Origin: Planctomicrobium sp.
GTDB taxonomy: Bacteria > Planctomycetota > Planctomycetia > Planctomycetales > Planctomycetaceae
Length of the DNA: 10,386 nt
Direction: 5' to 3'
NCBI GenBank assembly: GCA_029259835.1
Contig: JAJDEL010000718.1
Span: 1-10,386 of the forward strand
Positions within the stretch are counted from its first letter, which is position 1; each line of letters starts with the position of its first letter. Below, piece after piece: positions 1 through 5,471 of the stretch. The position numbers and the translations under genes are program-made. The notes beneath the pieces were generated by a model. The model did no database searches, was not told where the DNA came from, and saw only the letters and a list, made by a program, of their open reading frames with translations.

Positions 1-23
1 CACCAGGGAAAATAACAAATTCT

Positions 24-49
24 GACAACGAAATTGTTATTTCGTTGTC
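24..49 (-). terminator. Hairpin overlapping the stop codon of the 37-522 lipoprotein gene
   Basis: A perfect 10-bp inverted repeat (24-33 with 40-49) encloses a 6-nt loop that contains the TAA stop codon of the lipoprotein gene at 37-39. On the minus strand it is followed by AT-rich sequence with short T runs (AGAATTTGTTATTTT) rather than a pure T tract. It is therefore a plausible but not textbook intrinsic terminator. The 5' arm also encodes the last residues of the protein (LTTK). Confidence 0.5.
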
Positions 50-522
50 AATTCAATTTTCCCCAAGTCGACAGGTTCACCTTCCTTGACCGTTACTTTG
101 AACTCAGACTTGTCAGGGTTGAGGTATTTTTTCTTTAACAGGTCTGGACCACCGTAATTGCCTGCGATGAGATTCATCTTACCCCACATGAAAGTCAGTA
201 CGTAATCACCTGGAGGAAGTCCATCGCCCGATTCATAAGTTGAAATTTCAAATTTGCCATCTTCCATTGTCAGTGCAGAAGAGATCGTGGGATGCTCCTG
301 GTCCATGCCAGCGACGTTGTGGCACTCGACTTTCAGGGGGGTTTTTACTGGAACGGGAACACCATCAACAAACACTTGACCGGTGACAACGGATGTCTGT
401 TTACGGAAAGGTTCTGGTTCACTTGAGCATCCTGGAAGAGTACATGCCAAGACCATCAGAGTCACAAAGGATTGGCGCGCGAAGAGCCGCTGCCACGGGG
501 TACCATTGCTACTGAGCATCAT
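37..522 (-). CDS. Small lipoprotein with carboxypeptidase-regulatory/transthyretin-like domain
   Basis: This 161-aa protein has a lipoprotein signal peptide: a basic stretch near residues 12-16, a hydrophobic core at about 18-29, and lipobox L-P-G-C with Cys32 as the predicted lipidated residue. The rest resembles one transthyretin/carboxypeptidase-regulatory beta-sandwich domain: VVTGQVFVDGVPVP near the start, then a DGKFEISTY strand and a PPGDYVLTF strand. Planctomycetes encode many such short lipoproteins; their role is unknown, though surface or periplasmic binding is often assumed. It lies downstream of a DUF1559 gene on the same strand, but a strong terminator (572-631) separates them, so it may have its own promoter. 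The start is the first of two adjacent ATG codons; residue 2 is an equally good start. No clear Shine-Dalgarno sequence is visible. The gene is confident, the function is not. Confidence 0.85.
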   Translation of the reverse strand: MMLSSNGTPWQRLFARQSFVTLMVLACTLPGCSSEPEPFRKQTSVVTGQVFVDGVPVPVKTPLKVECHNVAGMDQEHPTISSALTMEDGKFEISTYESGDGLPPGDYVLTFMWGKMNLIAGNYGGPDLLKKKYLNPDKSEFKVTVKEGEPVDLGKIELTTK

Positions 523-571
523 CCAACTTTCAAAATATGAGGGACTAGAAATTCAAACTCATCGTCAGATT

Positions 572-631
572 CAAAACAAAAGCGACTGACACGCACACGG
601 TCCGATCTGAACCAGTCCGTGATCAGTCGCT
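572..631 (-). terminator. Intrinsic terminator of the DUF1559 gene
   Basis: A 9-bp perfect stem (AGCGACTGA at 581-589 with its complement at 623-631) continues inward through a second 5-bp stem (CACGG 596-600 with CCGTG 617-621). On the minus strand the stem is followed at once by TTTTGTTTTG (about 571-580). It lies 22 bases after the DUF1559 stop codon, in the expected place and orientation for a Rho-independent terminator. Confidence 0.8.
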
Positions 632-653
632 GAAAGATTCCGGTCGAATGTTT

Positions 654-1691
654 CTAAAACTCGCCGATCGTTTCGCCCTTGGCGCGGGTGACTAATCCGG
701 CGAGATTACCAGCATCAATGCTCTCGCTTAAAAACCGGACGGCTCCATCACCCAGCAAGACTTGTGATCCGCCTGTGTGGAAACTGTAAAGTCCTGCACC
801 GCGAGCGTTCGAACAGTTAATCGCACATGGTCCGCCACTCGGAGCGAATGGAGATGGAGTGCCATCGTACAAGGCTCCGGCAATCCACATTTCGCCGTTG
901 AGAATGTCTCCCCAGCCTCCACCATTGACAGTACCTAAAGCGGCGGAGAACGTAGTATTCACGATTCCGTTATCGTCAAAAATATCTGTGCCGCCAACTC
1001 GTTCTCCAACGAGAATCGTGTTCGAGGTTCCATCTGTAATGTCTCGCATCCTCGCGGTCGCTCCGCTCGCGACAGAAGGGTTTGAAGGATCAACACCTAC
1101 TGAATTTAATGCTCCACCACGCGAACCGCCAGCATTCCCGGCATAGGCCACATTCGCAAAACCTGATCGGACACCGTTTGTTGTAATGTAATCTGATCGT
1201 GCAGCTGTGTAAGTGATCGGGAATCCAGCCGGAGACAAGTCATAGTCATGCGTCGGTTCACTTGGCGTTGAAGGGCAAATGTAAACGGAAAGAGGAGTTG
1301 CTATGACTTCCAGATTCTGTTGAATGCTTAGTGTCGGACCAAATCCAAAGGCTGCCGCTCCATCAAAAGGAGGAACGCTCGAATCCCACTTTTCCCAGAG
1401 AGGAGCTTGATCAAGATACGGGAGGATCTGAACGCCCCAGGGTGACGCATTAAAGTCAGCGCCCAGCATCCATGCAAATGGGAATGCTGTGTGAGTGTCA
1501 TGATAGTTGTGAAGAGCAAGCCCGATTTGTTTCAAACTGTTTTTGCACTGAGTCCGACGAGCAGCTTCACGGGCCTGTTGCACAGCCGGTAACAGCAGTG
1601 CGACGAGAATTGCGATAATCGCAATCACGACAAGCAATTCAATGAGGGTAAATCCCCTCGCACGTTTCGAGAAAGAAGAGTTGGGTCGCAT
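654..1691 (-). CDS. DUF1559 prepilin-like protein with H-x9-DG C-terminal motif
   Basis: This 345-aa protein starts with a type IV pilin/pseudopilin leader: a short basic segment, the processing site GFTLIE (Gly13, Phe14, Glu18), and then a hydrophobic helix ending near residue 37 in LLPAVQQAREAARR, the usual opening of DUF1559. The C-terminal H-x9-DG signature is intact (His305, Asp315-Gly316). Known for the family: it is hugely expanded in Planctomycetes, and members carry a type II secretion or pilin-type N-terminal processing signal. Their role is not established; inner-membrane or envelope placement through the N-terminal helix is likely. The ATG at 1691 was preferred because AGGAGG sits 7 nt upstream; an in-frame TTG at 1751 would add 20 residues that spoil the leader. 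A strong terminator follows. Confidence 0.93.
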   Translation of the reverse strand: MRPNSSFSKRARGFTLIELLVVIAIIAILVALLLPAVQQAREAARRTQCKNSLKQIGLALHNYHDTHTAFPFAWMLGADFNASPWGVQILPYLDQAPLWEKWDSSVPPFDGAAAFGFGPTLSIQQNLEVIATPLSVYICPSTPSEPTHDYDLSPAGFPITYTAARSDYITTNGVRSGFANVAYAGNAGGSRGGALNSVGVDPSNPSVASGATARMRDITDGTSNTILVGERVGGTDIFDDNGIVNTTFSAALGTVNGGGWGDILNGEMWIAGALYDGTPSPFAPSGGPCAINCSNARGAGLYSFHTGGSQVLLGDGAVRFLSESIDAGNLAGLVTRAKGETIGEF

Positions 1692-1698
1692 CGGGAGT

Positions 1699-1704
1699 CC
1701 TCCT
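1699..1704 (-). promoter_or_regulatory. Ribosome binding site of the DUF1559 gene
   Basis: On the minus strand a perfect AGGAGG lies 7 nt before the ATG at 1691. It decides the start in favour of this ATG over the upstream TTG at 1751. It is the strongest Shine-Dalgarno sequence in the window, which suggests efficient translation. Confidence 0.85.
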
Positions 1705-1740
1705 AAAAAAATAGCAATAAATAAAATTGAATGGTCCTGC

Positions 1741-1761
1741 CCGACATTCAACCGACATTCA
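1741..1761. repeat. Tandem 10-bp direct repeat, period 11, upstream of the DUF1559 gene
   Basis: CCGACATTCA occurs at 1741-1750 and again at 1752-1761, a spacing of 11 bp or about one helical turn. It sits 50-70 bp upstream of the DUF1559 start codon, in the probable promoter or 5' leader. Two equal half-sites one turn apart could be an operator, but two copies alone may be chance. Confidence 0.4.
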
Positions 1762-2046
1762 TTATTTACAGTTCAAATTGAGAAGCGTAAATCACGAACT
1801 GGCTGCCGATCGCATGTCTATTAGTTGTAACGCTGAGTGTCTCCTGATTCAACGTTGAATTAGGATTTTCGTTGACCAGATTCGATAGCAATCGTGATTT
1901 TTTCCAATAACTTAGGCGCATCCTCAAAAAACGGCAACTGGACAGACTTGAACTCCTAATACACTCATTGGAGTTTTTGACCGATACTTGGTGAAGATGC
2001 GGGGAAATGAACGATTCGAACGCCTAATTTCTACTCTTTGAAGGCA
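1762..2046. other. Non-coding spacer between the SRPBCC-GyrI and DUF1559 genes
   Basis: No convincing gene lies here. The spacer should hold the DUF1559 promoter, but no clean -35/-10 pair stands out. A 6-bp hairpin AACTCC/GGAGTT (1951-1956 with 1970-1975) is followed by three further T's on the plus strand. That is terminator-like, but in the wrong direction for every gene seen here. A short TCAACGTTGA palindrome lies near 1851. Confidence 0.5.
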
Positions 2047-2979
2047 TCATTTCAGCGGCAAATAGATCTCCGTTTTCAATTCCGCCGGTGGTGTTTCGCA
2101 GGGGGCATTTCTATAAATTTCGAACGTGCCGTGCTTGCTTTGTTTGAGTTTTTTATAGCGCGCGTGTTGGTTGGCGGCGCTCCAGGCGTTACCCAGATTG
2201 TCATAGCTGCCAATGTGTACTGTGACAAGCGCTTGAACCTGTGGAATCGACCAACTCGAAAGTCCGGACGGAACTTCATTCACATTCGCAGGAACGACAA
2301 AGCCGCTGGTATAATCAAAGACGCCTGTTTTGAAATCAATCTTGTGGTACACCGAAAGACAAGCTCCATCACAAGGAATCTTGTTCTGCTCAAGTATCTC
2401 AACCACTTCGGCGAACGCCGCTTCCATCGATGGGCCAATTTCACTGAGCGTGCTAGTTTTGCGAATGCCGATCATCTGGAATGGTTCAACAGATTCCACG
2501 CCTCGAACCGTTGTCGTGGAAAGAATTTCACCTGTCTCGATCCACTCCTTGAGCATTTTTAATCCACGGTCGTAGTCCATACCGATGAAGGTTTTCATCA
2601 TCGGGATCATCCAGAATAAAAACCACGGCATTGAACCCTGCATGTGCCAGGTGATTTTTGTCTGATCATCGACGGATTCAATTTCAAAGGATGCATTCGC
2701 TTTGGATTTGAACGGTTTCGTAAAACGGAGTTCATCTTCAATGAGCCGATTCGGTTCGAGGTTCTGATGTTCCACTTCGCCTGCCCCGACGATTTCACCG
2801 TCCCAGGCATAAACTGCACCCACGGAAGATGGCTCGCCAGTAATCGTCACCTTCGCATCTGGCTCAGCGCACAGCCAGGGAGACCAGATGGTCCATGTGC
2901 CGTAGTCGACGACTGTGTCATAGATTTTCTCTGGAGAAGCGCCGATGTGAATGGATCGCTGAACTTGAAATTTTGGCAT
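2047..2979 (-). CDS. SRPBCC domain fused to GyrI-like effector-binding domain
   Basis: This 310-aa protein is predicted to be soluble. Residues about 1-150 resemble the SRPBCC/polyketide-cyclase fold: an N-terminal strand with ASPEKIYDTVVDYGTWTIWSPW, a central region of strands, and a long C-terminal helix ending near WIETGEIL. Residues about 160-310 resemble the GyrI-like/AraC effector-binding domain, with FQMIGIRKTSTLSEIGPSM at its start and a strand-rich end (TPPAELKTEIYLPL). Both folds form hydrophobic ligand pockets, so binding or sensing of a small molecule is a reasonable inference; no substrate can be named. No DNA-binding domain is present, so it is not itself an AraC-type regulator. 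The start is the ATG at 2979, with GAGG 7 nt upstream; an in-frame TTG at 3066 would add 29 residues outside the fold. It appears to be transcribed alone. Confidence 0.88.
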   Translation of the reverse strand: MPKFQVQRSIHIGASPEKIYDTVVDYGTWTIWSPWLCAEPDAKVTITGEPSSVGAVYAWDGEIVGAGEVEHQNLEPNRLIEDELRFTKPFKSKANASFEIESVDDQTKITWHMQGSMPWFLFWMIPMMKTFIGMDYDRGLKMLKEWIETGEILSTTTVRGVESVEPFQMIGIRKTSTLSEIGPSMEAAFAEVVEILEQNKIPCDGACLSVYHKIDFKTGVFDYTSGFVVPANVNEVPSGLSSWSIPQVQALVTVHIGSYDNLGNAWSAANQHARYKKLKQSKHGTFEIYRNAPCETPPAELKTEIYLPLK

Positions 2980-2986
2980 AGTGAAA

Positions 2987-2990
2987 CCTC
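2987..2990 (-). promoter_or_regulatory. Ribosome binding site deciding the SRPBCC-GyrI start
   Basis: On the minus strand GAGG (within CGAGGT) lies 7 nt before the ATG at 2979. It supports this start over the in-frame TTG at 3066, which lacks comparable support. Confidence 0.65.
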
Positions 2991-3265
2991 GATGACGTGC
3001 CTGGAATAGTGTTGGCTCTCCATAGCAGAAAGCCGGAAGACCAAGACTTCTCGCGATTGCGAGCAAAGAATAGGCTACAAAGAGTGTGGCTGGTTCAGCA
3101 ACTCAGAAACTATCTCGAAATTGTTCCCCGGCATGAGCCGCTGGCCACGGGCTTTTTGGAGTAGTGCAGAATTCGTAAATCGCCCGACGCTAGCGCGTTC
3201 GGCTCATAGCGTGGAGAATAACCTGAGGCCATTTTGCGAATGCTCTGCGGTTGAGGAGAGTTCCG
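2991..3265. other. Non-coding spacer upstream of the SRPBCC-GyrI gene
   Basis: No gene is supported here. The spacer lies between the terminator hairpin at 3266-3323 and the SRPBCC start. It contains a small perfect hairpin CTCGC-GATT-GCGAG at 3050-3063, about 70 bp upstream of the start codon, and the REP-like palindrome at 3133-3207. A promoter for the SRPBCC gene is expected here, but no convincing -35/-10 pair was found. Confidence 0.5.
3133..3207. repeat. REP-like imperfect palindrome
   Basis: ATGAGCCG at 3133-3140 is the exact reverse complement of CGGCTCAT at 3200-3207. CGGGC and GCCCG lie inside the two arms, and a CGCTAGCG palindrome sits in the right arm. This GAGCCG...CGCTAGCG...CGGCTC style resembles short intergenic repeats I associate with planctomycete genomes. 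That is recollection, not a search result. Only one copy is present here, so dispersal cannot be shown from this window. Confidence 0.45.
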
Positions 3266-3323
3266 AAAAAGGTGGGAGTCGGATCGAATTGCTTCGCACC
3301 GACTCCCGTCCCTCTCTCCCTAC
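3266..3323 (-). terminator. Terminator-like hairpin element, copy A, downstream of the 140-aa lipoprotein gene
   Basis: On the minus strand the order is a 15-nt purine-rich leader (3323-3309, GTAGGGAGAGAGGGA), a 9-bp perfect stem (3299-3307 with 3274-3282) with a small inner CGAA/TTCG stem, the trinucleotide ACC, and TTTTT (3270-3266). It is 90 bases after the lipoprotein stop codon and fits a Rho-independent terminator. The leader and stem recur after mraY (3944-4005), so it belongs to a repeated element. Confidence 0.65.
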
Positions 3324-3375
3324 AGCGCTTGAAAATTCGTTGTGCGTGAAATGTGTTGAACGCGGTTTGTTTCGC

Positions 3376-3392
3376 CACACTCTTGAAGTGTG
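3376..3392. other. Short hairpin in the 3' region of the 140-aa lipoprotein gene
   Basis: CACACT at 3376-3381 pairs perfectly with AGTGTG at 3387-3392 around a 5-nt loop, just past the lipoprotein stop codon. On the minus strand no T tract follows. On the plus strand a T5 run lies 10 nt on, but no plus-strand gene is present. The role is unclear; it may protect an mRNA 3' end before terminator A. Confidence 0.35.
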
Positions 3393-3412
3393 TGGGAAAG
3401 GATTTTTATCAA

Positions 3413-3835
3413 TTAGCCGTTATTTGCTTTGTATTCGAGTTCTTCGTAGGAGTGCGTTTGCATGTTTGCTTTTGCTTGCTTGATTCTTTGTTGCATCTCA
3501 GCGTGACCGGTCATTTTATCGCCGCGGCGTTCGCCATTTACCAGAACAGTGCCAAGCTCTGTCACTTCAACGAGGTCACCATCTCCGACAGTTCCAGAAG
3601 ATTCTCCATTGATGACCAGGCGCCCGGATTCACTGAGTACAACAAGTTCCGGCGAGTCGTACATCAGCGAGCCATTTTCACCTTTCACAATCGCGTGCGT
3701 TCGATTGTCACGGTGAATGCTGTAGCGAATTCCATCGTGCGTGCCAGTCCATGTCAATGAACTGCACGACGGAGTGAGCATCGTCAAGGTGATGACGATG
3801 AACAGTCCGAGTTTTGTAAACGTTTTGTTTGGCAT
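3413..3835 (-). CDS. Putative small lipoprotein, function unknown
   Basis: This 140-aa protein has a short basic N-terminus (NKTFTK), a hydrophobic core at about residues 9-20, and a loose lipobox ending T-P-S-C at Cys24, so export and lipidation are likely though the lipobox is not ideal. The mature part is strand-rich, with a repeated LVINGESSG/VLVNGERRG pattern suggesting a small beta-sheet. It ends in a polar, probably helical tail (EMQQRIKQAKANMQ). I do not recognise the family. No Shine-Dalgarno sequence is obvious before the ATG at 3835. The gene stands alone: the hairpin that closes mraY lies upstream and a related hairpin lies downstream, so it is probably its own transcription unit. 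Reality as a gene rests on the signal peptide and a sensible length. Confidence 0.75.
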   Translation of the reverse strand: MPNKTFTKLGLFIVITLTMLTPSCSSLTWTGTHDGIRYSIHRDNRTHAIVKGENGSLMYDSPELVVLSESGRLVINGESSGTVGDGDLVEVTELGTVLVNGERRGDKMTGHAEMQQRIKQAKANMQTHSYEELEYKANNG

Positions 3836-3943
3836 AAGTAGGGAGTTGGTAGTGGAGGAGTTTGTGGTCCGGAAATTGATTTCGGGACTGTTCCTAACGA
3901 CTTCTCACTTTTTTGTGATGACGATTTATATGTTTCAGCTCAG

Positions 3944-4005
3944 GGAAAGGTTGGTAGTCGATCCGATCCGAAAACCTTACCGACTACCATTCCCTCTCTC
4001 CCTAC
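3944..4005 (-). terminator. Terminator-like hairpin element, copy B, downstream of mraY
   Basis: On the minus strand the same 15-nt leader as copy A (4005-3991, GTAGGGAGAGAGGGA) precedes a 9-bp perfect stem (3981-3989 with 3952-3960) with a 20-nt loop, then ACCTTT. The T run is only three bases, so termination may be weaker than at copy A. It lies 44 bases after the mraY stop codon and is the likely end of the mur transcript. Confidence 0.6.
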
Positions 4006-4048
4006 GCTGCATTGAACTGGAGTTTCAGGGTTGGGTATTAGGAATTAA

Positions 4049-5152
4049 TTATTGAATCTTCAGGCTAGCGACTCCGAGGATGGCTAGCAGGGCTGAGCCG
4101 ATCCAGAATCGTGTCACAATTTTAATTTCGTGTTGTCCTTTGAAAACGAAATGATTGTGCAACGGACTACAGGCGATCAGTCGTTTGCCTGTCATTCGAA
4201 ACCACCCGACTTGGGCGATCACGCTGAGTGTTTCGATGACGAAAACCCCACCGGCTATGACCAACACGACTTCCTGTCGAGTCACCAGAGCCGCCAGAGC
4301 GAGGAGTGCTCCAATCGGCAGCGAGCCAGTGTCTCCCATGAAGACTTGTGCTGGATAACAGTTGAACCACAAAAAACCTAGGACGGCTCCGACTAAGGCA
4401 CCGATGACAATGCTCAATTCTCCGGAGCCTGCCATGTATGGAATGCTCAGGTATTCCGCCATGACCACGTGACCAGCGAGGTAAGTCAGTGCGACAAACG
4501 CCGTGCCGACAAAAATGACACATCCGCTTGCCAATCCATCCAGACCGTCTGTCAGGTTGACTCCATTTGAAGTTCCGACGAGCACTAAAGCTCCCCAGAA
4601 AATGAATCCGGCACCGAGCCAGATACCGTATTGACCAATCGGCCAGATCAATTCCAGACCGTGCGCTCTGTCTCGTTGTTCAAAGTACAACCACGTTGCC
4701 GCGATTCCGGCGAGGACAAGTTGAACGATGAATTTCTGCTTCGCTTTGAGTCCGCGTGTTTTTTTTTCAATTTTGGTCCAGTCATCGACTGCCCCAAGTG
4801 CTGCAAACGAAACTGCAACGAACAAACCAAGTTGAACGTATGTATTCGTCAGGTCTCCCCAAATCAGAGAGGCAATGACAATCGCAGCGATAATAAACAG
4901 TCCACCCATTGTCGGCGTGTCCTGCTTTGCGGCGTGTAGTTGGTTGAGTGTTTCTGACGCACTATCGATTCGTTCTCTGCACCGAGCTTTTAACCAGCGA
5001 ATCGCCAATGGACCTAACAGGATGGCGGCTAAAAACGAAGTCACCGCAGCCATGGCGGTGCGTGCCGTGAGATAGACACGTGAATCGCCAGAGGCATGCT
5101 GTTCCATTTGTTCCGCCAACGGAACGAGGTGTTGCAGCAACCAGGGGATCAT
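4049..5152 (-). CDS. mraY: Phospho-MurNAc-pentapeptide transferase (MraY)
   Basis: MraY moves phospho-MurNAc-pentapeptide from UDP to undecaprenyl phosphate in the inner membrane, giving lipid I. The 367-aa protein is close to the usual 360 and shows about ten hydrophobic segments. Family motifs are in order: DTPTMGG (78-84), the Asp pair VDDW (Asp123, Asp124) that belongs to the Mg-dependent active site, [12 protein letters not shown] from 199, and FMGDTGSL (271-278, with Asp274). The terminal His motif reads L-H-N-H-F (332-334), where many MraY proteins have H-H-H; the first and third His remain. The N-terminus [12 protein letters not shown] aligns well with the start of known MraY, so the ATG at 5152 is kept. 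No Shine-Dalgarno sequence precedes it, only pyrimidine-rich sequence. It follows murF after a 319-base structured spacer. Confidence 0.96.
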   Translation of the reverse strand: MIPWLLQHLVPLAEQMEQHASGDSRVYLTARTAMAAVTSFLAAILLGPLAIRWLKARCRERIDSASETLNQLHAAKQDTPTMGGLFIIAAIVIASLIWGDLTNTYVQLGLFVAVSFAALGAVDDWTKIEKKTRGLKAKQKFIVQLVLAGIAATWLYFEQRDRAHGLELIWPIGQYGIWLGAGFIFWGALVLVGTSNGVNLTDGLDGLASGCVIFVGTAFVALTYLAGHVVMAEYLSIPYMAGSGELSIVIGALVGAVLGFLWFNCYPAQVFMGDTGSLPIGALLALAALVTRQEVVLVIAGGVFVIETLSVIAQVGWFRMTGKRLIACSPLHNHFVFKGQHEIKIVTRFWIGSALLAILGVASLKIQ

Positions 5153-5193
5153 TGAGGAGGGAGGGGTTGAGTAGTGGGGGAAAAGGAGGGATG

Positions 5194-5268
5194 AGGAGTT
5201 AGGAATTGGGATTCAGAAGTTAGGATCGAGCACCATTGCTAAATCCTATTTCCTGTATCCTAACTCCT
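5194..5268 (-). repeat. Nested hairpin upstream of the mraY start
   Basis: AGGAGTTAGGA at 5194-5204 is the exact reverse complement of 5258-5268. Inside it TAGGAT (5221-5226) pairs with ATCCTA (5243-5248). On the minus-strand transcript this forms a two-level hairpin ending about 40 nt before the mraY ATG. Part of the 5258-5268 arm is also used in the longer pairing with 5413-5426, so the two folds exclude each other. Confidence 0.6.
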
Positions 5269-5426
5269 TAAACAAAGAATCCTGTTGCGAAGCAGCGATA
5301 TGGAAGTGATTGACCCAGGTAACCACTCTGCCCTACGCCTGTAGTGCTTTCCGTTCCAATGAACGATGCTGAAGAAGTCCCGCAACCTCAACAGCAGCGC
5401 AACAGGATTCAAGTTTAGGAGTTGGG
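5259..5426 (-). repeat. Long inverted repeat enclosing small hairpins in the murF-mraY spacer
   Basis: A perfect 13-bp inverted repeat (GAATCCTGTTGCG at 5277-5289 with 5398-5410) is extended outward, after a small internal loop, by CCTAACTCCTTAAAC (5259-5273) against 5413-5426 with one bulge and one wobble. Total pairing is about 27 bp. The 108-nt interior holds two tight hairpins: CGTTC-CAAT-GAACG (5352-5365) and CTAC-GCCT-GTAG (5333-5344). This could be a structured leader RNA for mraY, a small RNA, or a MITE/REP-like insertion. It does not show the signatures I know for SRP RNA, RNase P RNA or tmRNA. A 67-codon frame across it (5463 to 5260) starts at GTG and has no recognisable features. 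Confidence 0.5.
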
Positions 5427-5471
5427 AATTAGGTTGACGGGGAATGACTGGGGAGGTCACCAAGGAATTGA

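Noticed and set aside
1692..1751. Longer DUF1559 start at TTG 1751
   Set aside because: It would put 20 extra residues before the prepilin leader and ignore the perfect AGGAGG before the ATG at 1691.
1951..1978. Plus-strand terminator (AACTCC/GGAGTT plus T's)
   Set aside because: The stem is only 6 bp and no plus-strand gene precedes it.
2038..2562. 174-codon plus-strand frame opposite the SRPBCC-GyrI gene
   Set aside because: It is antisense to a gene with two recognisable domains and a good ribosome binding site, and shows no motif of its own.
5277..5410. 6S, SRP or other housekeeping RNA
   Set aside because: The long closing stem fits the general shape of 6S RNA, but the length is short and I could not find the SRP GGAA-loop consensus, the RNase P conserved segments or a tmRNA acceptor end. 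Left as an unassigned structure.
5259..5426. Integron attC-like site
   Set aside because: CCTAAC and GTTGGG resemble the attC core sites, but neither matches RYYYAAC/GTTRRRY fully, and no integrase or cassette gene is present.
5260..5463. 67-codon minus-strand frame in the murF-mraY spacer
   Set aside because: It starts with GTG, has no ribosome binding site or motif, and its sequence is explained by inverted repeats.
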